A stretch of DNA of 54,389 nucleotides, from contig CAADGB010000249.1 of the NCBI GenBank assembly GCA_900696455.1, forward strand, positions 1-54,389, written 5' to 3'. Made by a program: the position numbers and the translations under genes. Position 1 is the stretch's first letter, and each line of letters opens with the position of its first letter. The notes beneath the pieces are model-generated. The model worked only from the letters and a program-made list of their open reading frames with translations, made no database searches and was not told the origin of the DNA. Positions 39,340 to 49,479 of the stretch are shown in pieces. The DNA is from an uncultured delta proteobacterium (GTDB lineage Bacteria > Myxococcota_A > Polyangia > Haliangiales > Haliangiaceae).

Positions 39340-39702
39340 CTACATCGCGTCGATGAGCGCCTCACCGACGTGCTCGTCCTCGGTGCACAGCGCCTCTTCG
39401 ATCCGACCGCGGGCCGCCTGCTCGTCACCGTCGTGACCGAGCCCGAAGCCGACCGCGATCTCCATCAGGCGCTCGCGCAGGTGCGCGATGTCCCCGACGC
39501 GGCCCCAGGTCGCCTTCTCGAAGACCTGGCTCGGGTGGTTCTCGACGCAGCCCGCGATGAGGTCGAGCAGCGCGAGCACGTCGCGCTTGTTCGTCGTGTG
39601 CTTGGCGTCGGGCGAGCTGCCGCGCGTGCAGGCGCCGCAGGCGCACGCCGCGGTGCGGGTCCCGGTGCGCGGGCAGATGGCCGGCTGATTGGCGGTGTCC
39701 AT
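39340..39702 (-). CDS. hypothetical Cys-containing protein (120 aa)
   Basis: ATG 39702 is preferred because AAGGAG lies six bases upstream; upstream in-frame codons overlap the previous gene. The N-terminus has C-P-R-T-G-T, then C-A-C-G-A-C (possible metal ligands). The remainder is a helical domain with V-L-A-L-L-D-L-I-A-G-C-V-E-N-H. No family is recognised. Confidence 0.65.
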   Translation of the reverse strand: MDTANQPAICPRTGTRTAACACGACTRGSSPDAKHTTNKRDVLALLDLIAGCVENHPSQVFEKATWGRVGDIAHLRERLMEIAVGFGLGHDGDEQAARGRIEEALCTEDEHVGEALIDAM

Positions 39703-39713
39703 GCCGATCTCCT

Positions 39714-39923
39714 TCATGCCGCGCGTGCCGGTGACGGAAGCTGGCTCCGGATGGCGCGAAGCACGCGAGCCCGGACCTCCGGGCCGGCCGCCTCGATCGC
39801 GTCCCACGTCGCGCGCTGCCGTGCGGTGAACGCGTCGTAGTCGATCCGCCCGTCGTACCAGGCGTCGACGTTGCCGTTGATGCGGGCGAGCAGCCGCGCC
39901 GCCTTGCGCTCGACGGCGCGCAT
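39714..39923 (-). CDS. hypothetical helical protein (69 aa)
   Basis: M-R-A-V-E-R-K-A-A-R-L-L-A-R-I-N-G-N-V-D, with D-Y-D-A-F-T-A-R-Q-R-A-T-W-D-A-I-E-A-A-G after it. A compact all-helical protein of a kind repeatedly found as small plasmid and phage genes. The start codon overlaps the upstream stop by one base. Function unknown. Confidence 0.65.
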   Translation of the reverse strand: MRAVERKAARLLARINGNVDAWYDGRIDYDAFTARQRATWDAIEAAGPEVRARVLRAIRSQLPSPARAA

Positions 39924-40192
39924 CAGCGGCTCCTCACGATGGTGATCTGAAACTCATCGTCGCCGATGGTCAGGACCAGGCCGCGGTTCATCGTCAGGAC
40001 GCCGCAGTCCCGGAACGTTGCGACGTCGATCCGCCGGGGCTCGTCGCTCTCGTCGGCGTCCATCTCGATCGCCTCGGCGAGGAACCCCTCCAGGTCCTCC
40101 TCGCTCATGTCCTCGTCCTCGAAGTCCTCGTCCTGCAGCTCGAGGTCGTCGTCCTGCTCCGCGGCGATCCGCTTCGTCGTGTTCGCGTCCAT
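39923..40192 (-). CDS. hypothetical acidic protein (89 aa)
   Basis: ATG 40192 behind GGAGG. The first half is extremely acidic (a run of E, D, L, Q and M residues at about 14-45), the second half a small beta domain (G-L-V-L-T-I-G-D-D-E-F-Q-I-T-I-V). The charge pattern is that of DNA-mimic or anti-host proteins, but this is only a resemblance. The leader repeat copy 2 lies upstream. Confidence 0.6.
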   Translation of the reverse strand: MDANTTKRIAAEQDDDLELQDEDFEDEDMSEEDLEGFLAEAIEMDADESDEPRRIDVATFRDCGVLTMNRGLVLTIGDDEFQITIVRSR

Positions 40193-40232
40193 CTCTGGCC
40201 TCCTTGCTGGTGGGCGCGGTCCGTCCGCGACC

Positions 40233-40251
40233 CGAGGACATGACGGCGTTG
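40233..40251 (-). promoter_or_regulatory. leader repeat, copy 2
   Basis: CAACGCC-GTC-ATGTCCTCG on the minus strand, matching 365-383 at 16 of 19 positions. The surrounding gap (40193-40403) also has a short AT-richer patch around 40262-40302 and no gene that could be supported. Confidence 0.4.
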
Positions 40252-40403
40252 TCCGGGCGTGGATGCAAGGAGAACATCTAGCGATTTCAACAACTTGAAT
40301 AGCCGCGACCTTCCGCGCTCTTACGCGGCGGGGTTGGGGCGTCCGGTGCCGCACGGGATGGCCGGGCGCGCGAGGGCGCCGGCGACGACCACCACCTGGC
40401 GCA

Positions 40404-40880
40404 TCACGAAAGCGTCTCGACCGGCGGGGCCTCGCTCTCGGGGGCGGGCGGGGCGCCGTGCTTCATCTCGAGCACGGTGGCCTCCACCTTGGCGCCGATG
40501 AAGTCCTCGACGCCGAGCTCCCAGACGTCGAGGACGTCGCCGAGCTCCTTGAGGCCGGCCGACCCGAGGAACGTCTTCACACGCCGGACGGCGGCTTCCT
40601 TCAGCCTCCGTCGGTCCTCGCGGCCGAGCTTTCCGTCCCCGGCGACAGCCTTGGACTCGGCCGCCAGGGTCTGCTCGATGTCCATCACCGCGGTGACGAT
40701 CGCGTCGTCCAGCCGCAGCAGCACGGCGCGGAGCCGCTCGCTGCGAACCGCGGCCTCGGTCAGGCGGACCTTGGCCTGGACCAGATCCCCGGCCCGGACG
40801 CCGAGCCAGTGCACGCCCATCGCGGCGAAGGGCACCAGACACAGGAAGACGATGAACGAAAAGACGATGACGAAGTCCAT
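40404..40880 (-). CDS. LLH-type holin, copy 1
   Basis: 158 residues from ATG 40880 behind GGAGG. The strongly hydrophobic N-terminus (FVIVFSFIVFLCLVPFAAM) is a membrane segment. The rest parallels copy 2: L-L-R-L-D-D-A-I-V-T-A, E-Q-T-L-A-A-E, D-G-K-L and V-K-T-F-L-G. It may be a signal-anchor holin acting with the cytosolic amidase at 442-1191. Two diverged copies could form a heteromeric holin or a holin/antiholin pair. Confidence 0.78.
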   Translation of the reverse strand: MDFVIVFSFIVFLCLVPFAAMGVHWLGVRAGDLVQAKVRLTEAAVRSERLRAVLLRLDDAIVTAVMDIEQTLAAESKAVAGDGKLGREDRRRLKEAAVRRVKTFLGSAGLKELGDVLDVWELGVEDFIGAKVEATVLEMKHGAPPAPESEAPPVETLS

Positions 40881-40921
40881 CAGACGACACCTCCTCGAAA
40901 TCGGTCGACGACCTTCGGGGG

Positions 40922-40952
40922 GACAAAGGGAGGCGCCGCGGGGACGGGGACA
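40922..40952 (-). promoter_or_regulatory. late bipartite element G (TGTCCCC-N17-CTTTGTC)
   Basis: First box exact, one mismatch in the second, spacer 17. It starts 20 bases after the TerL stop and reads into holin copy 1. Both holin genes therefore have their own copy of the element. Confidence 0.6.
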
Positions 40953-40972
40953 GGGCCGGCACCGCGGCGCGG

Positions 40973-42406
<1,434 letters not shown>

Positions 42407-42501
42407 GGCGCGCCTCCTGCGCCGACCGCCGATTGCCTTGCCTTTCCGGCGGTTGAACGCCTCCATGGGCTCGCCATCAACGACCGCACGGAGGACCTGC
42501 C

Positions 42502-43119
<618 letters not shown>

Positions 43120-43570
43120 CGGGGCCGCCGGCCAGGCCCGGAGGTCACTCGCAGAAAGGAAGTGAACACCCCCGCCCCGCAGGCCCCGCGGCGTCGGCCG
43201 GTCACTTCTCACGCCGACGCCCGTCCACTTCCCGGAAACTGCCGCTGTCGAAAACGGCCCCAGGCACCCATCCGGCGGGGCCGGCCGGCTCCGAAAGTCG
43301 GACCCTCCCCCCGGGGTAGGCGGTTGTAGGCGGTCCTGCCGACGAGGCCGCCCGGGCGCCCGGCAGACGGAGCGGCCGAGCGCGCGCGATCGAGGAAAGC
43401 GGCGGTGGCGCCCGGCGAGAACGTGCGCGGAGACGCGTCGTAAGCCCGCGTAACTCCGTCGCCCGGCGGTGGCCAATGGCCGCTTTCCGGTGTTCTCGGC
43501 GGTCCGGGCGGGCTGGAGTTCGCGCGCGGGTCCACGCTCATCGCTGGCATCGGCTCGGAGCACGCGACGC
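43120..43570. repeat. 451-base gap with GGAAGTGA-type repeats
   Basis: No gene is supported here. Copies of (G)GAAGTGA or its complement occur at 43158-43167, 43201-43208 and 43225-43233. A further 20-base near-palindrome, GGAAGTGA-CCGT-TCACTTCC, lies at 43759-43778 inside the 3-prime part of TerS. A tandem GTAGGCGGT occurs near 43316-43336. The repeats could be recombinase core or arm sites, or a packaging site next to TerS. Confidence 0.45.
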
Positions 43571-44470
43571 TCACGTCCGCCGCTCCTTCGCCGCCGGCGG
43601 CGCGTGCCGGATCGCGGGCGTCGCCGAGCCTGGCCCCGTGGGCGCCACGTTCGCGCCGTGTGGCGCGCCTTCGCTCGCCTCCGCGTCGTCGTCCCATCCG
43701 TCCGCGCGGGCGCACGACGGCGGCCCGTGGGCCGTGACGGGGCCGGGATCGGCGTCTCGGAAGTGACCGTTCACTTCCCCGGCGGCGTCCTCTGCCGGGG
43801 GCGCCGGGGGGTTGGCGGCCGGCGCGTGTTCACCCTCATCGTCCTCGGCGGGCGACACGTCGAGCACCTCCCCGCGCTCCTCGGCCGAGGCCTGCTGCGA
43901 GGCGCGCAGCATCCGCTGGTGGCGGGCCTGGATGTCCTCCAGTGACAGCGCGGCGTGGATCTCCTGCCGCGAGTCGGCGCCGCCGAGGATGAACTCCTTG
44001 AGGCGCAGCATCGTGTTGAAGTCGGTCGGGTTGTCGAAGCGGACGCGTCCCTCGCCCAGCGCCTTCTCGAAGCCCGCGAGGTAGGTGTCGATCATCCGCA
44101 GCGCGTCGTCCTTCGAGAGCGCGAGCGCGTTCGCTCGCATCTCGACGAGCTTCTGCTCGGCCTTCACGGTGACGCGGGCCTTCGCGTCCTGGCGCCGGCG
44201 CAGGCAGTCGTGCTTGCGCGCGTACGTGGCGATGAGGCTGTGCGTGCATCCGTAGCGGCGGGCGAGGTCGCGGTACGACGGGTAGCTCACGGTCGTGCCG
44301 CCTGCCTCGGCCTCGACGACCTCGCCGAACACGAGCAGGCGATCGATCTCGTCGTACGGCACGCGCGGCCCGTCGACCTTGCGCGGCCGTCCGTTCTTGC
44401 GACCCGACGTCACCGAGTCGTCGGTGCGCTTGCGCCTGCCGCTCTCGCGGCTGTCGGACTCGCCGCCCAT
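43571..44470 (-). CDS. terS: terminase small subunit
   Basis: A 299-residue protein. A helix-turn-helix ([19 protein letters not shown]) lies at about 67-85, followed by the helical oligomerisation domain ([20 protein letters not shown], then [13 protein letters not shown]). The last 85 residues are a Pro/Ala/Asp/Gly-rich disordered tail. It is expected to bind the packaging site and load TerL. The start has GAGG five bases upstream. Confidence 0.85.
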   Translation of the reverse strand: MGGESDSRESGRRKRTDDSVTSGRKNGRPRKVDGPRVPYDEIDRLLVFGEVVEAEAGGTTVSYPSYRDLARRYGCTHSLIATYARKHDCLRRRQDAKARVTVKAEQKLVEMRANALALSKDDALRMIDTYLAGFEKALGEGRVRFDNPTDFNTMLRLKEFILGGADSRQEIHAALSLEDIQARHQRMLRASQQASAEERGEVLDVSPAEDDEGEHAPAANPPAPPAEDAAGEVNGHFRDADPGPVTAHGPPSCARADGWDDDAEASEGAPHGANVAPTGPGSATPAIRHAPPAAKERRT

Positions 44471-44477
44471 CCTCGCC

Positions 44478-44714
44478 TCAGCCGTCCATCGCTCGATCCA
44501 TCTCCTCGACGAGCGCGTGCAGCGCGCGGCGCTTTTCGCCGTCAGCGTCTTCCGGGGCGTGACGGAGGTGCCGGCGGAAGAGGCGACCGAGCGCCTCGGC
44601 GGTCGCGTCGGCGAGGTCCCGATCTACGTCGTAGATGCGGTAGAGGCCGATCAGGCTGAGCGCCGTCTCTCGGAAGGCGCGGGCCATCGCGGCGCGGGGT
44701 TCCTGCATGCTCAT
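44478..44714 (-). CDS. hypothetical helical protein (78 aa)
   Basis: ATG 44714 overlaps the stop of the sigma-like gene (ATGA). 78 residues, all helical, with [15 protein letters not shown] and a final L-V-E-E-M-D-R-A-M. It lies just before terS. A candidate late element lies 38 bases upstream. Function unknown. Confidence 0.65.
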   Translation of the reverse strand: MSMQEPRAAMARAFRETALSLIGLYRIYDVDRDLADATAEALGRLFRRHLRHAPEDADGEKRRALHALVEEMDRAMDG

Positions 44715-45574
44715 CGCTCGGCGACCTCCTCGGGCTTCTTGCCCCTGCACGAGCAAAGCGCCGAGGTCTCTCCGCAGGGACACGCGAGCCGCGCGAGGGC
44801 CGGACGGATCCGCTTCAGGGTGCGGCTGTGGCGACGCTTGATGCGCTGGTAGACGCGGCGCCGTTCGTCGGAGGTCATCTCCGGCAGGACGGCCTCGAGG
44901 TACGCCCCGATGCGCCGCCCGCAGATGAGCGTCGCGGTCATCAGGTCGAAGGTCTCGCCGTCGAGCAGCGCTCCCGCGTGCTCCACCAGGAGCGACACCG
45001 CGTCCGCGGCGTCCGCCGGGTTGAGCGGCTGGTCGGCGCCGCCGAGGCGTCCCTCGGGCCAGTCCGTTCGCTCGATCTCCTCAAAGCTCTCCGGCGGCGT
45101 GGCGCGAAAGACCTGCTGTCCGTCCTGCTCCTCGCAGACGACGCGGAACACGAGGCGCTCGGTCTGCTGTCGCAGGCGCATCGCGGTCCGATCAAGCCCG
45201 CGGGCGACCGGGTAGTCGGCGGCGACCGAGAGGAAGCTCGTGATGACGAGCTGGTCGAGATCGTCGCCTGGCAGCGCGTCCCCGTAGATGCGGTGCCGCA
45301 GCCGGCTCAGCATCGGGTAGTAGGCGACGAGCAGGACCGCGGCCCAGAACGCGCTCCGGCTGGCCTGGTGCTCGACGAGGAGCGCGCGCGTGAGCGCTTC
45401 CTTCTCCGCGTACTGCGTCTGCCCGTCGCCGGCCAGGACACCGAGCACCGAGAGGATCGCGTGGTGAGCCGCGAAGACGGCGTGACGATCGCGGGCCTCG
45501 GCGAACAGGGTCTGGTGCCTGGACGCGCGGACCTCGGCGCGCAGCCCGGTGAACAGGTCGCGGAAGGTGCTCAT
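44711..45574 (-). CDS. sigma-factor-like protein, candidate late transcription activator
   Basis: 287 residues from ATG 45574. Residues 78-145 resemble sigma region 2: a helix [15 protein letters not shown], then [14 protein letters not shown], then a basic helix R-L-R-Q-Q-T-E-R. Residues 205-258 resemble sigma region 4: [11 protein letters not shown], then [22 protein letters not shown]-terminal cysteine cluster (C-P-C-G, C-S-C) follows. The match is by pattern only and is diverged. Position at the switch from replication to packaging genes is where phage late sigma factors often lie. Confidence 0.5.
   Translation of the reverse strand: MSTFRDLFTGLRAEVRASRHQTLFAEARDRHAVFAAHHAILSVLGVLAGDGQTQYAEKEALTRALLVEHQASRSAFWAAVLLVAYYPMLSRLRHRIYGDALPGDDLDQLVITSFLSVAADYPVARGLDRTAMRLRQQTERLVFRVVCEEQDGQQVFRATPPESFEEIERTDWPEGRLGGADQPLNPADAADAVSLLVEHAGALLDGETFDLMTATLICGRRIGAYLEAVLPEMTSDERRRVYQRIKRRHSRTLKRIRPALARLACPCGETSALCSCRGKKPEEVAER
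44752..44782 (-). promoter_or_regulatory. candidate late element H (TGTCCCT-N17-CTTTGCT)
   Basis: Two mismatches (last base of each box), but exactly 17 bases between the boxes and the same orientation. It lies inside the 3-prime end of the sigma-like gene, where it also encodes the Cys cluster, and 38 bases upstream of the next start. It could drive terS. Because it is coding sequence, chance is harder to rule out. Confidence 0.4.
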
Positions 45575-45909
45575 CGCGTGCGCCCCTCCCACCGCTCGCG
45601 CACGAGCTCCAGGAAGTCGTCGAGCGACAGCGCGACGAACGCCTCGGCCCGGTCGTCGCGGATGACCGCGAGCGGGATGCGTCCCTGCGGCGCGGCTTCC
45701 TCTGCCTGCCGGAGCGCTCGGCGAACGTTGGGCTGGCGCCCTCGCTTCGCCTCGATCCAGAAGACGGGGCAGTCGAGGTCGGCCACCTCCTCGCCGCCGC
45801 GCGACTGGAGCCCGCGCCGGACGTCGGCTCCCGGCATGGCGTCGCGGAAGCAATGGACGAGCTCCTGCTCGAAGCGGCGGCCCTTCCTTCGGCTGAGCGC
45901 GCCCATCAC
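45571..45909 (-). CDS. Holliday-junction-resolvase-like PD-(D/E)XK nuclease
   Basis: A 112-residue archaeal Hjc-like or RuvC-substitute nuclease. [12 protein letters not shown] is the typical N-terminus (E14). D44/D46 and E53-A-K55 (F-W-I-E-A-K-R-G) form the PD-(D/E)XK site, and a basic helix follows. It would resolve branched replication or recombination DNA before packaging. ATG 45909 overlaps the stop of the DnaQ fusion. Confidence 0.75.
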   Translation of the reverse strand: MMGALSRRKGRRFEQELVHCFRDAMPGADVRRGLQSRGGEEVADLDCPVFWIEAKRGRQPNVRRALRQAEEAAPQGRIPLAVIRDDRAEAFVALSLDDFLELVRERWEGRTR

Positions 45910-46958
45910 TCAACCTCCTCGACGAAGCGAACGGGGACGCCGAGGGCCTCGGCGCGTTCGATCTCCCGCCGCATCCCAGCGGTGACCTGTCCGCCGTAGA
46001 CGCGCAGCTCGTCGCAGGCGCCGACGAGCTCCAGGCACAGCGCCAGGGCGCGGTCGCGCTCCGTCCCCTCATCGAGGAACTGCGGCAGGTAGATGTGTGG
46101 GGCCACGGGGAGGTGGCCGCTGTCGGTCAGCGCCCGGCAGAGCTGCTGCACGCGCTCGGTGTTCGCCTGCGGGTCGTTCGCGAACGGGTGGCAGACGTAG
46201 ACCCGGCGGGTCCGCACTCCGGCGGCCTTGCGCGCTCGTCGGATCCGCACCAGCTCGGCGCCGCAGTAGTTGAGCGCGTCGATCACCTCGGCGAGCGCCT
46301 CGGCGGGGTAGTCGCGACCGTCGTCGCTGTCCCAGGCGCCGTACTCGCGGCGACCTGCGTCGATGCGGGCGAGGACGGTCTCGACGATCGGGCGCTCGTC
46401 GGCGGCGAGCGACCGAACGCGCGTGGCCAGCCCGACGTCGGGCAGGAGCCGCCGCGCGACCTCGAGGCTGCGCTGCGCGTCGACGAGCGCGCGGTGTGGC
46501 TGCCCCACGTCCACGCCGAGCGCCTCGCAGACCGCGTCGAGCTTCAGCGAGGCGATGAGCCCCGCGGCATGCAGCGGCCACGCGAGCGTCGCCGTGTCGA
46601 GGACGTGGTGATCCATCCCCGGCGGCCGGACGCCCGTCGACCGCCAGGCGGCGTCGAGGTAGGCACGGTCGAACGACACGTTGTGGCCGGCGAGGAGCGC
46701 GCCTTCGAGGAGCGGCCTCGCCCGCACCAGCGCGACGTCGATCGGGACCGCGTCCTTCCACGCCTCGGCCGCCCAGCCGTTGATGTCGAGCGCGACCGGA
46801 TCGGCCTCCTCGATGCGGCCGGGGCGGACTCGGACGTCGAACATCCCGCGCGTCTCCAGCGTGCGCGGATCGGCGACGACGACACCGAGCTCGATGATCT
46901 CGTGGCGGCTCGGGTCGAGGCCCGTGGTCTCGACGTCGACGAAGGCGAGCGGCCTCAT
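45906..46958 (-). CDS. DnaQ-like 3'-5' exonuclease fused to a DUF4406-like domain
   Basis: 350 residues from ATG 46958. Residues 1-172 are a DEDDh exonuclease: D8/E10 in [11 protein letters not shown]97 in G-H-N-V-S-F-D, and H155/D160 in H-R-A-L-V-D-A-Q. A short middle helix pair ([15 protein letters not shown]) resembles a small phage MazG-like or hypothetical domain. Residues 252-348 look like a DUF4406/nucleoside-deoxyribosyltransferase-like domain ([10 protein letters not shown], then [13 protein letters not shown]). The fusion may link proofreading to nucleotide salvage. Confidence 0.8.
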   Translation of the reverse strand: MRPLAFVDVETTGLDPSRHEIIELGVVVADPRTLETRGMFDVRVRPGRIEEADPVALDINGWAAEAWKDAVPIDVALVRARPLLEGALLAGHNVSFDRAYLDAAWRSTGVRPPGMDHHVLDTATLAWPLHAAGLIASLKLDAVCEALGVDVGQPHRALVDAQRSLEVARRLLPDVGLATRVRSLAADERPIVETVLARIDAGRREYGAWDSDDGRDYPAEALAEVIDALNYCGAELVRIRRARKAAGVRTRRVYVCHPFANDPQANTERVQQLCRALTDSGHLPVAPHIYLPQFLDEGTERDRALALCLELVGACDELRVYGGQVTAGMRREIERAEALGVPVRFVEEVE

Positions 46959-48139
46959 GCCGGCACCTCCTTCGCCCAGAAGCGCGGCGAGTGGGTCTTC
47001 TCGGCGATCGCCTCCAACTCGGTCTTCAGCAGGCGGACGCGCGCGCGGTCGCCGGTCTTGCCGAGCTCCTTGAGGAGGGCGTCGAGCGCCTTGTTGTCCA
47101 CCGTGGCGAGGCGCTTCAGCAGATCGTCGTGCGCGAGGCCCGTGGCCTCCGAGAGGATCCGCAGCGTGGGCTCGAGCGGGTAGTCGAGCCGCGTGGTGTT
47201 GAAGATGGCGTAGCGGACGCCGCCGAGGACCAGCTCGTCGCGCTCGGCGAGGTGCGCCTTGAGGATCTTCTCGAGCTCCTCCTTGCGGGCGTAAAGGACC
47301 TTGGCGAGGCGGGCCACGTGCTCGCGCTCGCGGGCGACTGCTTCGAGGTCGCCGGTGGTCTCGCTGAGGAAGTCCGGCTTGCCCTGGAGCGCCTCGGCGT
47401 AGGCGGGACAATGGCTCCGGTGGTCGCACCAGACGCAGTTCGTGTTGAGGCGGGCCGGGAACTCGGTGGCCTCCTCGGTCATCGTGCCGAGCGTCTCGAC
47501 GTAGGCGAGCGCCGCCTCGAGCTGCTCGGGCGTGCGCTCGGTGGTCTGCCGGATCCCGTGCCGGAGCATGTGGAAGGTCAGGCGGACCTTCTTCGCCCAC
47601 GGCCAGAGCTGCTGCGCCGCCAGGTGGTAGAGCGACATCTGGAGGCTGTGGTCGACCTCGTCGCGCGTGAACAGCAGGCGGTTGGTCTTGTAGTCGATGA
47701 TCTCGACGGTCTGGTCGTCGACGCAGTCCACGCGGTCGATGAAGCCGAGTACCGTGAAGCGACCGACCGGCAGCCGAAACTCCTTCTCGGCGGCGAGGAC
47801 GTCGCGGTGATCGAGCTCGCCCTGGTCGCGGACGAAGCTGCGGAGGATGTCGATGCCCTCCTGGAAGAGCTCGATGCCGGCCAGCTTCTCCGCGGTCCAG
47901 GCTTGCCGGAACAGCTCGAGCGCACGCTCCTCGGAGAGCGGCCCGACGCGCTCGGCGTCCATGTGCTCGCGGATCAGCCGTTCGAGGACGGCGTGGATCG
48001 CCGTGCCGAACTTGAGCGGATCGCCGGGCTCGGCCTTGCGCTTCTCGACGTAGTGCAGCTTGAAGCTGAGCGGGCACTGCTCGAAGCGCGAGAGCCTCGA
48101 GTACGACAGGTGCTTGTTGACGAAAGGGGGCGCCGTCAT
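46955..48139 (-). CDS. Cas4/AddB-like Fe-S PD-(D/E)XK nuclease
   Basis: 394 residues. [13 protein letters not shown] (C22) and [12 protein letters not shown] (C235, C238, C244) give the four cysteines of a Fe-S cluster. H49, D135 (G-F-I-D-R-V-D) and D149-Y-K151 (I-I-D-Y-K-T-N) are the nuclease residues. This is the RecB-nuclease/Cas4 pattern, so it probably resects DNA ends in phage recombination. No cas genes or CRISPR are nearby. Confidence 0.85.
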   Translation of the reverse strand: MTAPPFVNKHLSYSRLSRFEQCPLSFKLHYVEKRKAEPGDPLKFGTAIHAVLERLIREHMDAERVGPLSEERALELFRQAWTAEKLAGIELFQEGIDILRSFVRDQGELDHRDVLAAEKEFRLPVGRFTVLGFIDRVDCVDDQTVEIIDYKTNRLLFTRDEVDHSLQMSLYHLAAQQLWPWAKKVRLTFHMLRHGIRQTTERTPEQLEAALAYVETLGTMTEEATEFPARLNTNCVWCDHRSHCPAYAEALQGKPDFLSETTGDLEAVAREREHVARLAKVLYARKEELEKILKAHLAERDELVLGGVRYAIFNTTRLDYPLEPTLRILSEATGLAHDDLLKRLATVDNKALDALLKELGKTGDRARVRLLKTELEAIAEKTHSPRFWAKEVPA

Positions 48140-48741
48140 GCGTCGGCCTCCTTGTCGGGCTTGGGGTTCTTCTCGAAGGCCACGACCTGCGAGCCCGGGA
48201 ACGCCTCGAGCACGCGGCAGATGGTGGCGGCGTGCTCGGGCGTGATCTCCTGGCGGCCGGTGCCGGTGTACTCGGGGACGAGCCAGACCTCGCCGAACGC
48301 CTCGGAGCGCATGCAGACCTCGACGCGGAGCGCCTTGAAGCTCTCGATGTCCTCGGTCGTCAGGCCGCGGAGCGGCGGTCGCGTCTCCTGCTCGCCGTCC
48401 GTGCTCGGACCGAACGTCGGGCGCGTGTTCGCCGTCGTCGCCTTCGGGGGGGCCTTCGGCGGCGCGAGCTCGGGCGCCGGGTTGCCGAACAGGTCGGTGG
48501 GAGTCGTGGTCGTCGCGTCGCTCGCGATGGGGGTCTCGTCAGCGCGAGGGCCGATCGCCGGCAGGCGGTGGCGGTTGCGCTTCTCCCACTCCGTGCAGAG
48601 GAAGAACTCCGGCCGGGAGCACGTGCCGCCGTCCTGGTACGACTGGCACCGCTTGGTGCCGGGCAGCGGCGCGTAGTGCGGGCACGTGAACTCCGCGGCG
48701 TCGCCCGACGCGCCCTTGCGGGACAGGTCGGCGACGCTCAC
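48136..48741 (-). CDS. Cys-cluster protein with disordered linker (201 aa)
   Basis: N-terminal C20, H22, C32, C41 and C49 ([13 protein letters not shown] and G-T-C-S-R-P) could bind zinc or Fe-S. A Pro/Ala/Thr-rich linker (about 80-120) leads to a C-terminal alpha/beta domain ([22 protein letters not shown]). It overlaps the Cas4-like gene by four bases and may be its partner. No family is recognised. Confidence 0.65.
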   Translation of the reverse strand: MSVADLSRKGASGDAAEFTCPHYAPLPGTKRCQSYQDGGTCSRPEFFLCTEWEKRNRHRLPAIGPRADETPIASDATTTTPTDLFGNPAPELAPPKAPPKATTANTRPTFGPSTDGEQETRPPLRGLTTEDIESFKALRVEVCMRSEAFGEVWLVPEYTGTGRQEITPEHAATICRVLEAFPGSQVVAFEKNPKPDKEADA

Positions 48742-48817
48742 GGCGTCCTCGGGGCAGCGCTGCTCTGCACGGTCGTCTCCTCGGCACCGGGCCTCGCGGG
48801 GAGCGAGGCCCTTCTGC

Positions 48818-48851
48818 TGAGGAAACGCGGCCGTCGAACGCGAGCTGGGAC
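48818..48851 (-). promoter_or_regulatory. early-type bipartite element K (GTCCCAGCTCG-N12-GCGTTTCCTCA)
   Basis: Two 11-base boxes separated by 12 bases, identical in box sequence and spacing to 52682-52715. It reads toward the nuclease operon start at 48741, about 80 bases away. Probable early promoter or operator; inferred from recurrence and position. Confidence 0.55.
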
Positions 48852-48879
48852 AGGGCGGGCTGAGCTACGCGGTCGCGAG

Positions 48880-49210
48880 GTCCGTCACAGCGACGGGACG
48901 GCTCGCGGGACAGAAGGGACGCGACGGGACAGCACCGCGTCCCGCAGGTTGCCCTGTAACTTCAGCGGGTTGCCTTCGATGGGACGGACGGGACGGATCT
49001 TTTTCTATAGGTCTATTGAAGAAGAAGGAGATTTCTTTTCTTGGCCCGGCTCACCCCGGAAAGAAAATCGATCACCACGAACTGCACCCTGGTCTCGCAA
49101 ACCCGTCCCGTCTGTCCCATCGCATCCAAGCCCTTGTGATTACGGCTGAAAGCACGGGACGGCATGCCGTCCCGCCGCCGTCCCCAGGCCGCTCTCGCTG
49201 TCCCGTTCCG
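48880..49210. other. GGGAC-iteron cluster, candidate replication origin or control region
   Basis: About 13 copies of GGGAC or its complement occur in 330 bases, far more than expected, plus one more at 48847 in element K. A tandem pair GGGACGGAC-GGGACGGAT (48981-48998) lies on one side and the mirrored CCGTCCCGT-CTGTCCCAT (49104-49121) on the other side of an AT-rich patch (48997-49042). Further right is a perfect palindrome GGGACGGC-AT-GCCGTCCC (49155-49172). Iterons around an AT-rich patch next to primase and helicase genes is the layout of an origin. A partition or operator site is the alternative. Confidence 0.5.
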
Positions 49211-49227
49211 GGTTCGACTCGGGGTAC

Positions 49228-49470
49228 GTGCAGCCGCAGGCGGCAATGCGTGACGACATGACCAAGACCCCGGGGGCAGGCCGCGAAGGGCTGCGCCGGT
49301 CGCTCGACCACCCGCACCCGGAGGGCGCCACGCTGAGCGACGCGGGCCTGGAGGCGTGGCGCGCGATGCTGCCGCCGGACGATAGCGACCTCGTGGACGT
49401 GTCGGCCGGCACGCCCGTGCGGTGGATCGAAAGGCGTGGGTGGGTTCCTGGGGCAGCGCCGGGCCGCTGA
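49228..49470 (+). CDS. possible small protein (up to 80 aa)
   Basis: An open frame on the plus strand with start choices at 49228, 49246 and 49258, none with a strong ribosome site. The C-terminal half (L-E-A-W-R-A-M-L-P-P-D-D-S-D-L-V-D-V) looks protein-like. It is convergent with the primase gene and next to the iteron cluster. It may be a small regulator or simply chance in GC-rich DNA. Confidence 0.3.
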   Translation: MQPQAAMRDDMTKTPGAGREGLRRSLDHPHPEGATLSDAGLEAWRAMLPPDDSDLVDVSAGTPVRWIERRGWVPGAAPGR

Positions 49471-49479
49471 GCAGCCCGC

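Noticed and set aside
43209-43715. A minus-strand frame running from the terS tail into the gap
   Set aside because: Arg/Pro/Gly-rich with no fold, and it overlaps the proven terS frame; treated as chance.
46955-48139. A true Cas4 of a CRISPR system
   Set aside because: It has the Cas4/RecB-type residues, but there are no cas1, cas2 or repeat arrays nearby and it sits in a phage replication operon.
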